A program made the translations under genes and the position numbers. 64,000 nt of DNA from Comamonadaceae bacterium (lineage in GTDB: Bacteria > Pseudomonadota > Gammaproteobacteria > Burkholderiales > Burkholderiaceae_C), in the NCBI GenBank assembly GCA_027488985.1, contig JAIYAR010000010.1, positions 248,001 to 312,000 on the forward strand. Direction: 5' to 3'. Below are positions 1 through 7,862 of this stretch, piece after piece. Each line of letters begins with the position of its first letter. The stretch's first letter is position 1. The notes beneath the pieces were generated by a model. It was not told the origin of the DNA and made no database searches. It was given only the letters and a program-made list of their open reading frames with translations.

Positions 1-546
1 CTGGAGCTGGACAAAACGTTTGAAGAGCGCGACATCATCAATGCGCAAGTGGTGGCTGCCATTGATGAAGCCGCACTGAACTGGGGTGTCAAGGTGCTCC
101 GCTATGAAATCAAGGACCTGACGCCGCCCAAGGAAATTTTGCATGCCATGCAGGCGCAGATTACGGCCGAGCGCGAAAAGCGCGCTTTGATCGCCGCTTC
201 CGAGGGGCGTCGCCAGGAACAGATCAATATTGCAACCGGTGAGCGTGAAGCGTTTATCGCCCGTTCAGAAGGTGAAAAGCAGGCCGCCATCAACAGTGCG
301 CAAGGCGAAGCGGCCTCGATCACCGCAGTGGCAGAGGCGACTGCAGCGGCCATTGAGCGCATCGCAGCAGCCATCCGGCAACCCGGTGGTGAACAAGCCG
401 TGCAACTCAAGGTGGCTGAGCGCGCTGTGGACGCCTACGGCAAAGTAGCAGCAGATGCGACCACGACACTGATCATTCCTGGCAACATGAGCGAAGTATC
501 CGGTCTGATTGCAACTGCCATGAAGATGGTGCAATCCAGCAAGTAA
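1..546 (+). CDS. Stomatin/paraslipin-like SPFH protein (5' end outside window)
   Basis: The reading frame is open from base 1, so the gene starts upstream; 181 residues are visible. The first part (EERDIINAQVVAAIDEAA, then WGVKVLRYEIKDL) matches the end of an SPFH/Band-7 domain as in bacterial stomatin homologues. It is followed by a long Ala/Glu/Arg-rich segment with SEGEKQAAINSAQGEA-type heptads, a predicted coiled coil used for oligomerisation at the membrane, and a short hydrophobic tail. Family members form membrane-associated rings and usually sit next to an NfeD-like gene, which would lie outside the window. The exact role is unknown. A strong hairpin terminator follows the stop codon. 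Confidence 0.85.
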   Translation: MELDKTFEERDIINAQVVAAIDEAALNWGVKVLRYEIKDLTPPKEILHAMQAQITAEREKRALIAASEGRRQEQINIATGEREAFIARSEGEKQAAINSAQGEAASITAVAEATAAAIERIAAAIRQPGGEQAVQLKVAERAVDAYGKVAADATTTLIIPGNMSEVSGLIATAMKMVQSSK

Positions 547-564
547 GCGAAAGCGGACAAAAAC

Positions 565-605
565 AAAAAAGCCTGTAACGCATTGCGTTACAGGCTTTTC
601 ATTTT
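565..605. terminator. Bidirectional rho-independent terminator
   Basis: A perfect 10-bp stem (GCCTGTAACG at 571-580 with CGTTACAGGC at 586-595) has a 5-nt loop. It is preceded by an A-rich run and followed by TTTTCATTTT. The A-run also makes it usable on the minus strand, so it separates the stomatin-like gene from the convergent tRNA-Ser. Confidence 0.9.
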
Positions 606-606
606 C

Positions 607-696
607 TGGCGGAGCAGGCGGGATTCGAACCCGCGGTGGGTTTTACCCCACGCACGCTTTCCAGGCGTGTGACTTAAACCGCTCATCCACCGCTCC
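607..696 (-). tRNA. tRNA-Ser (anticodon GGA)
   Basis: Read on the minus strand, a GGAGCGG acceptor arm pairs with CTGCTCC, the anticodon loop is CTGGAAA (GGA), a long variable arm typical of class II tRNAs is present, the T-loop GGTTCGAATCC is intact, and CCA is encoded (607-609). A TAGAAT -10-like hexamer lies just upstream on the minus strand (707-712); no clear -35 was found. Confidence 0.95.
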
Positions 697-801
697 AGAG
701 CCTCGTATTCTAGCCCGTTATTCTTCGCATTCCGGACTAACGGTAAAACTTTTTAGAAAAATGTCCGTGCGTCAGGACACGAGTTACATGGGCACCTTGC
801 A

Positions 802-1125
802 CTAAGGGCGGTCGACATCCTGCAGTTTTTCGGAGGTTGTCCTGATTGCGGAGCGCACCGCACCTTCGAGGTCCGCCATCACCGCTGGCAACAGTCGCTC
901 CAACTGCATTTGCAAACTTTGACGTAAAGCATTCTGAACCAGCAACTCCAGATCGGGCATCAGTCGTTCCATCACGGCCGCAACCAATTGGCCTTCGTCC
1001 ATGGGGTTCTGCAAACTTGTTTCTGACGAAGTTGCCGCTTTCTCTTCCTGGGACATGACCGGAGGCTTCACTACTTCGGTCAAGGTCGGCAAAAACCGAG
1101 GTGTGGCCTTGGGTGCCTGCATCAC
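802..1125 (-). CDS. Conserved hypothetical protein downstream of holC
   Basis: This 107-residue protein begins with a low-complexity, Pro/Glu/Ser-rich N-terminus. The C-terminal half (about residues 43-100) is predicted amphipathic helix rich in Leu, Met and Gln (QLVAAVMERLMPDLELLVQ, then LQMQLERLLPAVMADLEGAV), suggesting a coiled coil. Its ATG overlaps the holC stop by 4 bp, so it is probably translationally coupled as the third gene of pepA-holC-orf. Small proteins of this kind are often found after holC in beta-proteobacteria. No domain or function can be assigned. Confidence 0.75.
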   Translation of the reverse strand: MMQAPKATPRFLPTLTEVVKPPVMSQEEKAATSSETSLQNPMDEGQLVAAVMERLMPDLELLVQNALRQSLQMQLERLLPAVMADLEGAVRSAIRTTSEKLQDVDRP

Positions 1126-1556
1126 TCAGCCCCTTTCAGCTTTAAATCGTGCCGCTGAATCTCGTAACCCTGCTGCACATAGTGCTTCCACCGGTTCCGC
1201 GCCAAGGTCCGGTCCTCGTCGTCCACCGAAACCACTTCAATCACCCGATCGAAACGTGCGAACTCCTCAGGCACTGAGGTCGTCAAATTCACCAGCACCC
1301 CATGGCCTTTGGGCTCACCGTTTACCTTGGAAGTCAAAACCACAGGGCACATCGGGTGCGCCGCTTGGCCGTCGTCTACCGCGTGCACCAAAAAATCGGT
1401 AGGGGCAGTTGCCCACAGGCTCGCATCCAGATATTGCACCTGGGCAGGAGGGGCCAAAACGGTCAAACGTGCGCCCCTCGCTACCGCCTTGCGAAGCAAG
1501 CGACCCACGTACTCCAACTTGTTGGGCGCGCCGAAATGGAAAGCAATGTCTGTCAC
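1122..1556 (-). CDS. holC: DNA polymerase III chi subunit
   Basis: This 144-residue protein has the family's opening pattern (TDIAFHFGAPNKLEYVGRLL, then a Lys/Arg-rich helix and LTVLAPP), the DFLVHAV motif and the C-terminal RNRWKHYVQQGYE helix. Chi bridges the clamp loader (through psi) and single-strand binding protein during replication. Length is normal for the family. The start overlaps the pepA stop by 4 bp, and the stop overlaps the next gene by 4 bp, giving a tightly coupled operon. The pepA-holC order is common in beta- and gamma-proteobacteria. Confidence 0.95.
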   Translation of the reverse strand: MTDIAFHFGAPNKLEYVGRLLRKAVARGARLTVLAPPAQVQYLDASLWATAPTDFLVHAVDDGQAAHPMCPVVLTSKVNGEPKGHGVLVNLTTSVPEEFARFDRVIEVVSVDDEDRTLARNRWKHYVQQGYEIQRHDLKLKGAE

Positions 1557-2998
1557 TTACCTGCCGCCCGGCTGAGCAAAAACTCCACCAACATGGGCAC
1601 CGGACGACCGGTGGCACCCTTGGCACCGCCACTTTTCCACGCAGTGCCTGCGATGTCGAGGTGAGCCCAGTTGAATTGTTCGGTAAAGCGCTGCAGAAAC
1701 TTGGCCGCCGTGATCGCACCACCCGCCCGCCCGGCGACATTGGCCACATCGGCGAAGTTGGTTTTCAAGCCTTCTGCATAGTCATCGTCCAGGGGCAGAC
1801 GCCAGCAGAAATCACCACTGACCTCACCCGCGTGGAACAGTGCATCCCCCAAGTCCGGCTTGTTGGCAAACAAGCCACTACGCACACCACCCAAGGCCAC
1901 CATACAAGCGCCCGTAAGCGTCGCAATATCGACCACCGCCGCAGGCTTGAATCGCTCTGCGTAGGTCAACGCGTCACACAACACCAAACGCCCTTCGGCG
2001 TCGGTGTTGAGGATCTCGATGGTTTGACCACTCATGCTCGTGACCACGTCACCGGGCTTGACAGCTTTTCCGTTGAGCAGGTTTTCACAGGCTGGGATCA
2101 ATCCGACGACGTTGATGGCAGGCTTGAGCTCTGCCAAGGTACGGAAGGTTCCCAACACGCTTGCGGCGCCCGACATGTCGAACTTCATTTCATCCATTTC
2201 AGCCGCGGGCTTGATGGAAATACCACCGCTGTCAAAGGTGATACCTTTACCCACCAGAACCACAGGGGCCTGCGCTTTGGGGGCACCGGAGTACTGCAAG
2301 ACGATGAAACGCAGCGGCTCATCTGAGCCTTGGGCCACCGCCATGAACGAACCCATACCCAGCTTGGCCACCTCTTTGGGCCCGAGTACCTCGCAGCTGA
2401 TCTTGGAGAACTTGGCCAAGCTTTGCGCGGCCTGCCCCAACAAGGTAGGCGTTGCGTAATTGGCGGGCCGATTTGCCCACTCTTTGGCGAACTCAACACC
2501 GACCACAGTCGCAGCGCCCTTGTCAAACGATGCTTTTATTTCGGATGCATTGGTGGCTGCAACCAGTACCTTTAGCAAGGCTCTAGGTTCCGGCTTCGAT
2601 TTGGTGTGCGTATAGACATAACTGCCCTCTGCCACCGCCAATGGAACGGCGCGCACGGCATCTTCTTGCGCCGGGGCTGCAAACGCCACTACCAGCTTTC
2701 TCAGGCTACCGGACTTCAATGAAGCTGCACAGGCTGCCAGCGCCGTGCGCACTTGGCGAGCATGTCCTTCGCCGATACCAACCAACAAAACCTTGGTGGC
2801 GTTGGACTGCACAGGCCGGTACAACGGGAGCACCGTGCCGGCTTTGGCCACAAAGTCCCCGTGCTTAAGGGCCTGAGCCACCAGCAGGGACAATTCATCC
2901 TTGCCCGCCTTGAAATCCTGCGCCACCATCAGGATCAGCAGATCGGCTTTTTCATTGGCAAGGGCTACGAGGTTCAGAGGCTTGAGTTCAAAGTTCAT
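1553..2998 (-). CDS. pepA: Leucyl aminopeptidase (M17 family)
   Basis: This 481-residue cytosolic, two-metal aminopeptidase removes N-terminal residues from peptides. The N-terminal regulatory domain (about 1-160) precedes the catalytic domain. KGITFDSGGISIKP lies at about 251-264 (metal-binding Lys and Asp), FDMSGAA follows, and the M17 signature NTDAEGRL is at 331-338. E. coli PepA also acts as a DNA-binding protein in site-specific recombination and carAB regulation; whether that applies here cannot be seen. Its start is only 23 bp from the divergent lptF start, so the two promoters must overlap each other or the coding sequence. Confidence 0.97.
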   Translation of the reverse strand: MNFELKPLNLVALANEKADLLILMVAQDFKAGKDELSLLVAQALKHGDFVAKAGTVLPLYRPVQSNATKVLLVGIGEGHARQVRTALAACAASLKSGSLRKLVVAFAAPAQEDAVRAVPLAVAEGSYVYTHTKSKPEPRALLKVLVAATNASEIKASFDKGAATVVGVEFAKEWANRPANYATPTLLGQAAQSLAKFSKISCEVLGPKEVAKLGMGSFMAVAQGSDEPLRFIVLQYSGAPKAQAPVVLVGKGITFDSGGISIKPAAEMDEMKFDMSGAASVLGTFRTLAELKPAINVVGLIPACENLLNGKAVKPGDVVTSMSGQTIEILNTDAEGRLVLCDALTYAERFKPAAVVDIATLTGACMVALGGVRSGLFANKPDLGDALFHAGEVSGDFCWRLPLDDDYAEGLKTNFADVANVAGRAGGAITAAKFLQRFTEQFNWAHLDIAGTAWKSGGAKGATGRPVPMLVEFLLSRAAGK

Positions 2999-3021
2999 AA
3001 TTCACGCTTTCGTTCTGCACA

Positions 3022-4125
3022 ATGTTATTCCATTCCTCCATCCGCAAAGAACTAGGCCGCAGTTTCGGGGCTACGCTGGTCGTACTTGTTACGGTCGTGA
3101 TGACCATGACTCTATTGCGCACCTTGGGTGAAGCCTCACGCGGAACCTTCAATCCGGCTGACGTACTGATCATCATGGGCTACACAGTGCTCTCGGACAT
3201 GCCCACCATTCTTTCCATGAGCCTGTTCATTTCCGTACTGAGTGTGGTGACGCGCATGTACCGGGACAGCGAGATGGTGATCTGGTTCGGTAGTGGTCGA
3301 GGGTTGTTTGGTCTGATGCGCCCGTTGTTGCGATTTGCTTGGCCCGTTCTGGTCGTGATTCTTGCTCTTGCATTTTTGATCCTGCCTTGGTCCTTCAGCA
3401 AGATTGAAGATCTGCGCGACAAGTACGACAAGCGTGGCGATATTGCCCGCATTGAACCCGGCCAGTTCCAGGAGTCCGGCAACGGCGACCGGGTGTTCTT
3501 TATTGAAAAAGACAGCAAAGGCCAGCAAACCGGCAAGAACGTTTTCATTGCAACCAATGAAAGCAACAAGGAAACCATTACCAGCGCCCGGACCGGTACC
3601 GTGGAGGTCATGAACGGCGACAAGTTCCTCGTGTTGCAGAACGGCCAAAGGCTAGAACGCACTTCCGGGAAAAATGACCTGACACTGAGTACCTTCGAAA
3701 GATATGGCGCGAGGGTAGGTGCAGACGACACTTCGGCCCGTGACTATGCGCCCTCCAACGCAAAAACCACTTTGGAGCTTCTGCAAAACCCCAACCCGCA
3801 GCATTTGGGTGAAATCTGCTGGCGCGCCGGTCTCATACTCGCGGCTTTTAACTTGATTTGGATAGGACTCGCCGCAGCTGGTGCCAACCCCCGCGCGGGG
3901 CGAAGTACCAATCTGATTTTTGCTTTTTTGGCCTTTGTGGTGTATTTCAACCTTCTGGTCCTCAGCAAGAACTGGGTTGAAAATGGAAAAGCCGAACTAT
4001 TTACCGCCCTTTTGCAACTGCATGGAGGGGTGTTTTTGATCAGCATGCTTTGGCTCGCAAAACGGCACAACCACTGGGCGTTGCGCCTTCCACGGCGGCC
4101 TGCAAGAAAAGGCGCTGGCGTATGA
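3022..4125 (+). CDS. lptF: LPS export ABC transporter permease LptF
   Basis: This 367-residue inner-membrane protein is one of the two permeases of the LptB2FG complex, which extracts lipopolysaccharide from the inner membrane. It begins MLFHSSIRKELGRSFGATL, followed by a first transmembrane helix. Two membrane helices follow, then a periplasmic beta-jellyroll region (about residues 130-250, with RIEPGQFQ and a stretch on effects of NGDRVFFIEK) and three C-terminal helices. Length matches the family. The stop overlaps lptG by 4 bp. It is divergent from pepA, as in many beta- and gamma-proteobacteria. Confidence 0.95.
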   Translation: MLFHSSIRKELGRSFGATLVVLVTVVMTMTLLRTLGEASRGTFNPADVLIIMGYTVLSDMPTILSMSLFISVLSVVTRMYRDSEMVIWFGSGRGLFGLMRPLLRFAWPVLVVILALAFLILPWSFSKIEDLRDKYDKRGDIARIEPGQFQESGNGDRVFFIEKDSKGQQTGKNVFIATNESNKETITSARTGTVEVMNGDKFLVLQNGQRLERTSGKNDLTLSTFERYGARVGADDTSARDYAPSNAKTTLELLQNPNPQHLGEICWRAGLILAAFNLIWIGLAAAGANPRAGRSTNLIFAFLAFVVYFNLLVLSKNWVENGKAELFTALLQLHGGVFLISMLWLAKRHNHWALRLPRRPARKGAGV

Positions 4126-5228
4126 AAACCCTTCGCAAGTTGCTGTACGGCGAAGTCGTGACGGCCGTGACGCTGGTCACCATGGGCTTCATGGCACTGT
4201 TCTTTTTCTTTGATGTCGTTGAAGAGCTGCAATCAGTGAGCCGTATCGCATCCAGCGGCTACCAAGTGCCTCAAGCACTGATCTATGTGGCGCTGATGAT
4301 TCCTGCCCACGTGTACGAGCTTTTCCCCATTACGGTGCTCATCGGGACCATTTTTGTCATGGCGCGCCTTGCGCGCAGTTCGGAGTTCACCATTTTGCGC
4401 ACCAGCGGTCTGGGGCCGTGGCGCGCGTTGCGAACCCTACTGGTGCTCGGCTTGGGCTTTGTACTTTTCACTTTTGCGGTCGGGGACTATGTAGCGCCAC
4501 TTGCAGACAAAACTGCGCAACTTCTGAAATCCCGCTTTCAGGGCAAGATCAGTGTCGGAAAAACGGGGGCCTGGCTCAAAGAAAAGCAGGCCTACGGGAG
4601 CTACTCTGTCAACGTTGGCGCACTATCTTCCGACGCCACCCTGAAAGATGTGCGGGTCTTTGAGTTCGATAACCAAGGCAATATGGTGTCACTCACAGAA
4701 GCCAAAGCCGGCACCTTCGGCAATGACGAATCTTGGATGTTGACCCAGGGTGAAAGAACGGAATTTTATACAGGCGCCAACAAGGCCACCACGGTTGATC
4801 GGGTGGCCTTTGACAGCTTCCGCTGGCCCACCCAAATCAGTGCAGAAATGGTGGCAGCTGCAGTACTACGTCCCGAACGCATGGGCACCATCGATCTCTT
4901 CCAATACATCCGCCACCTGAATGCCAATGGCCAGAGTGCGCAGAAATATGAAATCCAGTTCTGGAAGAAAGTGTTTTACCCGTTGAGCTGCCTGGTGATG
5001 GTGGTGCTGTCCCTCCCCTTTGCTTACCTGCATTTCCGCTCCGGCAGCATTGCGGGCTACACCTTCGGTGGTGTGATGGCGGGCATCAGTTTTGTGCTGC
5101 TTAACAACGTGCTCAATGATCTGGGCAACCTGCAGGGCTGGCAACCGTGGATCACGGCCGCACTTCCGGGATTGATTTATTCCTTCTTCTCCCTTGCCGC
5201 CTTCACCTGGCTGGTACTCCGACGATGA
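4122..5228 (+). CDS. lptG: LPS export ABC transporter permease LptG
   Basis: This 368-residue protein is the partner permease of LptF. The start at 4122 (MKTLRKLLYGEVVTAV) is chosen because it overlaps the lptF stop by 4 bp and gives the usual LptG N-terminus; an upstream in-frame ATG at 4050 lies inside lptF and would add 24 unrelated residues. Two N-terminal membrane helices, a periplasmic domain (about 100-265) and a C-terminal helix cluster (LSCLVMVVLSLPFAYLHFR) are visible. The stop codon overlaps the start of the following chelatase gene, so three genes are coupled. Confidence 0.95.
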   Translation: MKTLRKLLYGEVVTAVTLVTMGFMALFFFFDVVEELQSVSRIASSGYQVPQALIYVALMIPAHVYELFPITVLIGTIFVMARLARSSEFTILRTSGLGPWRALRTLLVLGLGFVLFTFAVGDYVAPLADKTAQLLKSRFQGKISVGKTGAWLKEKQAYGSYSVNVGALSSDATLKDVRVFEFDNQGNMVSLTEAKAGTFGNDESWMLTQGERTEFYTGANKATTVDRVAFDSFRWPTQISAEMVAAAVLRPERMGTIDLFQYIRHLNANGQSAQKYEIQFWKKVFYPLSCLVMVVLSLPFAYLHFRSGSIAGYTFGGVMAGISFVLLNNVLNDLGNLQGWQPWITAALPGLIYSFFSLAAFTWLVLRR

Positions 5229-5605
5229 CAAGTTCTTCTACCCGCAGCGCTATCGTGCTGTTTGCCCATGGCTCCCGCGACCCTCTGTGGCACAAACCCA
5301 TGGAGGCTGTGGCTGAACGCATTCGCGCTCAGTCTGCCGATGTGGAAGTCACCTGTGCCTACTTGGAACTCAGCCAGCCAGACCTGCCGGATACGGCTGC
5401 TAAGTTGGTGACAAACGGCGTGAACCACATCACTATCGTACCCATGTTCCTGGGCGTGGGCCGACATGCACGCGAAGACTTGCCAGAGTTGGTGGTACAA
5501 CTGAAAGCGGAACATCCGTCAGTCACCTTCCACCTGCAAGCCGCAGTGGGTGAAGATGCGCGCCTTCTGGACATGCTGGCAAAAATCGCGCTCAGCCCCG
5601 TTTGA
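5225..5605 (+). CDS. CbiX/SirB-type sirohydrochlorin chelatase-like protein
   Basis: The start ATG at 5225 shares bases with the lptG TGA (ATGA), giving 126 residues, the size of the short, single-domain CbiX family. Visible motifs are IVLFAHGSRDP (N-terminal active-site His, HGSR) and a second half with ITIVPMFLGVGRHAREDLPEL, whose GRHAR contains the second metal-binding His. The family inserts Co2+ or Fe2+ into sirohydrochlorin for cobalamin or siroheme. A sulfite reductase needing siroheme is encoded at 33734-35551 and a CysB-like regulator follows directly, so siroheme supply is plausible. The metal is inferred, not shown. Confidence 0.85.
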   Translation: MTSSSTRSAIVLFAHGSRDPLWHKPMEAVAERIRAQSADVEVTCAYLELSQPDLPDTAAKLVTNGVNHITIVPMFLGVGRHAREDLPELVVQLKAEHPSVTFHLQAAVGEDARLLDMLAKIALSPV

Positions 5606-5623
5606 AGCAATACCCCTGAGGCA

Positions 5624-5651
5624 TAATGAATTCCATCTTTAGTTGGAATTC
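5624..5651. promoter_or_regulatory. Inverted repeat overlapping the promoter of the CysB-like gene
   Basis: A perfect 8-bp inverted repeat, GAATTCCA (5628-5635) and TGGAATTC (5644-5651) with an 8-nt spacer, ends 3 bp before the start ATG. Its inside contains a T-N11-A pattern expected of LysR operators. A possible -10 (TAATGA, 5624-5629) and -35 (TTTGAA, 5601-5606) at 17 bp spacing put the transcription start inside the repeat. No Shine-Dalgarno sequence is visible. An autoregulatory operator is likely; an RNA hairpin hiding the start is the alternative. Confidence 0.55.
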
Positions 5652-5654
5652 GAT

Positions 5655-6620
5655 ATGAACCTCCACCAGTTCCGCTTCGTCCAGGAAGCAGCTCGCCGTA
5701 ACCTCAACCTCACCGAAGCCGCCAAGGCGCTGCATACCTCGCAGCCCGGGGTATCCAAAGCCATCATTGAGCTGGAAGAAGAGCTGGGCATCGATATCTT
5801 TGCCCGCCACGGCAAGCGTCTCAAGCGCATTACTGAGCCCGGCCAGCATGTGCTCAAAAGCATCGAGCTCATCCTGCGCGAGGTCAACAACCTCAAACGC
5901 ATCGGTGAACAATACAGCTCGCAGGACAGCGGCACCCTGTCCATCGCCACCACCCATACCCAGGCGCGCTATGTGTTGCCGGAAAAAGTGGCCCAACTCC
6001 GCACCGCTTTCCCCAAGGTGAATGTCAGCCTGCATCAAGGCGCACCGGACCAGGTGGCGCGCATGCTGATCGACGATGTCGCCGAAATCGGCATCGCTAC
6101 CGAATCGCTCTCCAACTACAGCGAGCTGGTTACCCTGCCCTGCTACGAATGGCAGCACGTGCTGGTGCTGCCCACAGACCACCCGCTGGCTCAAAAGGAA
6201 CGCGTCACCTTGGAAGATGTTGCCGCCGAGCCGCTCATTACCTACCACCCTTCGTTTACCGGTCGTACCAAAATTGACCAGGCGTTTGAGGCCCGCAAGC
6301 TGCAACCCCGCATTTCGCTCGAAGCCATCGACTCCGATGTGATTAAGACCTATGTCCGCCTCGGGCTGGGCATCGGCATTGCCGCAGAGATGGCGGTAAC
6401 CGATGTGGTGGAAGACATGGAGAAAAACGGCGCTCGTGGCGGCTTGGTTGTGCGCCCCGCCGGTTACCTGTTTGGCCAGAACGTGACCCGAGTCGCCTTC
6501 AAACGCAGTGCTTACCTGCGCAACTTCGTGTTCACCTTTGCCGAGCTGCTCAGCAGCCGCCTGAACCGCGCCCTGATCGCCAAGGCCATGGAAGGCCATG
6601 TCAATGATTATGAGCTGTGA
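5655..6620 (+). CDS. cysB: CysB/Cbl-type LysR transcriptional regulator
   Basis: This 321-residue protein has an N-terminal helix-turn-helix (NLTEAAKALHTSQPGVSKAI, residues about 19-38) and a CysB-type effector domain; TTHTQARYVLP and YHPSFTGRTKID are hallmarks of the CysB/Cbl subgroup that senses N-acetylserine or APS. It would activate sulfate assimilation genes such as those at 33.7-39.1 kb, though it is not adjacent to them. ATG 5655 is preferred over a TTG at 5643, which lies inside the inverted repeat. CysB and Cbl cannot be separated by eye. The 3' end overlaps the candidate start of the next gene. Confidence 0.9.
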   Translation: MNLHQFRFVQEAARRNLNLTEAAKALHTSQPGVSKAIIELEEELGIDIFARHGKRLKRITEPGQHVLKSIELILREVNNLKRIGEQYSSQDSGTLSIATTHTQARYVLPEKVAQLRTAFPKVNVSLHQGAPDQVARMLIDDVAEIGIATESLSNYSELVTLPCYEWQHVLVLPTDHPLAQKERVTLEDVAAEPLITYHPSFTGRTKIDQAFEARKLQPRISLEAIDSDVIKTYVRLGLGIGIAAEMAVTDVVEDMEKNGARGGLVVRPAGYLFGQNVTRVAFKRSAYLRNFVFTFAELLSSRLNRALIAKAMEGHVNDYEL

Positions 6621-7785
6621 AATCATGACCACTGCATTTACACCCCAGCTCACCAGCCGCCTGCCGAATGTGGGTACAACTATCTTTACCGTCATGTCGG
6701 CGCTGGCTGCCGAGCACAAGGCGGTCAATCTCGGTCAAGGCTTTCCGGATTTTGCGTGTGACCCGAAACTGGTCGATGCAGTGACCTCGGCCATGCAGGC
6801 CGGGCACAACCAGTACCCGCCCATGACCGGCGTACCTGCTTTGCGGCAGGCGGTGTCGGCCAAGATTGCCGGCCTGCACGGCAAGACCTACCAGCCCGAC
6901 AGCGAAATCACCATCACTGCGGGGGCTACGCAGGCCATCATCACGGCCATTCTGGCCATCTTGCATCCGGGTGACGAAGTGATCGTGCTGGAGCCTTGCT
7001 ACGACAGCTATGTGCCCAACATCGAGCTGGCCGGCGGCGTCGTGGTGCGCGTGCCGCTCACACCGGGCACTTTCCGGCCCGACTTTGCCAAGATCAGTGC
7101 GGCCATAACTCCCAAGACCCGCGCCATCCTGATCAACACACCGCACAATCCGAGTGCCACGGTGTGGAGCCGGGCCGACATGCTGGCACTGCAAGACCTG
7201 CTTGCGCCCACCGATATCCTGCTCATCAGCGACGAGGTCTACGAGCACATGGTGTTCGATGGGCAGCCCCACGAGAGCGCATCGCGCTTTCCGGGCCTTG
7301 CGGCACGGGCGTTTGTGGTGTCCAGCTTCGGCAAAACTTTCCATGTCACCGGCTGGAAAGTGGGCACGGTCGCCGCGCCTGCCGCATTGATGGCCGAGTT
7401 CCGCAAGGTGCACCAGTTCAACGTGTTCACCGTTAACACTCCTGTGCAGCATGCATTGGCGGCTTATCTGGCCGATCCGGCACCTTATGTGAACCTGCCG
7501 GCGTTCTATCAGCACAAACGCGACCTGTTCCGCGCAGGCCTCGCTGGCACCCGCTTCAAGTTGCTGCCCAGCCAAGGCAGCTATTTCCAGTGCGTGGATA
7601 TTTCGGAAGTGAGTGATCTCAACGAGGCCGACTTCTGCCAGTGGCTCACCCGCGAAGTAGGTGTCGCGGCCATTCCGCTATCCGCCTTTTATGGCAACGG
7701 CTTCGACCAACGGGTCGTGCGCTTCTGCTTTGCCAAGCAGGATGAAACCCTACGCTCGGCCCTGGAACGCCTCAAGACGCTATAA
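6604..7785 (+). CDS. PLP-dependent aminotransferase (methionine aminotransferase type)
   Basis: This fold-type I aminotransferase has about 393 residues. NLGQGFPDF, the substrate-loop Tyr (NQYPPMTG), INTPHNPSATVW and the lysine that binds PLP (SSFGKTFHVTGWKVG) are all present, and RVVRFCFAK ends the small domain. It most resembles the YbdL/kynurenine aminotransferase-like group that transaminates methionine and 2-oxo-4-methylthiobutyrate. Start choice: ATG 6604 has GGAAGG eight bases upstream inside the preceding gene and overlaps its end; ATG 6625 (MTTAFTPQL) gives the more usual N-terminus and is a real alternative. It is probably co-transcribed with the CysB-like regulator, linking it to sulfur amino acids. 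Confidence 0.9.
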   Translation: MIMSCEIMTTAFTPQLTSRLPNVGTTIFTVMSALAAEHKAVNLGQGFPDFACDPKLVDAVTSAMQAGHNQYPPMTGVPALRQAVSAKIAGLHGKTYQPDSEITITAGATQAIITAILAILHPGDEVIVLEPCYDSYVPNIELAGGVVVRVPLTPGTFRPDFAKISAAITPKTRAILINTPHNPSATVWSRADMLALQDLLAPTDILLISDEVYEHMVFDGQPHESASRFPGLAARAFVVSSFGKTFHVTGWKVGTVAAPAALMAEFRKVHQFNVFTVNTPVQHALAAYLADPAPYVNLPAFYQHKRDLFRAGLAGTRFKLLPSQGSYFQCVDISEVSDLNEADFCQWLTREVGVAAIPLSAFYGNGFDQRVVRFCFAKQDETLRSALERLKTL

Positions 7786-7805
7786 CGTCATCTGGCAAGC
7801 GAGAA

Positions 7806-7860
7806 AGCTATTATTTTTATAGCTGCTCGCGCACATTCCGCAAGGGCTGGAGGCATATTT
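7806..7860 (+). repeat. Dispersed ~50-bp repeat A, intergenic copy
   Basis: This is the reference copy of repeat A: an AGCTAT/ATAGCT stem (7806-7811 and 7819-7824) with an AT-rich loop, then GCTGCTCGCGCACATTCCG, a spacer and GGGCTGGAGGC. It fills most of the gap between the aminotransferase and the sugar dehydrogenase and ends 2 bp before the latter's start codon. Confidence 0.85.
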
Positions 7861-7862
7861 TT

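Noticed and set aside
5592..6728. Long minus-strand reading frame (378 codons) opposite the CysB-like gene
   Set aside because: It is the exact antisense of a well-recognised LysR gene, has no family resemblance, and is a common by-product of GC-rich codon usage. Similar long antisense frames oppose argA (13931-14977), the BMP gene (22563-23747) and cysI (33701-34645).
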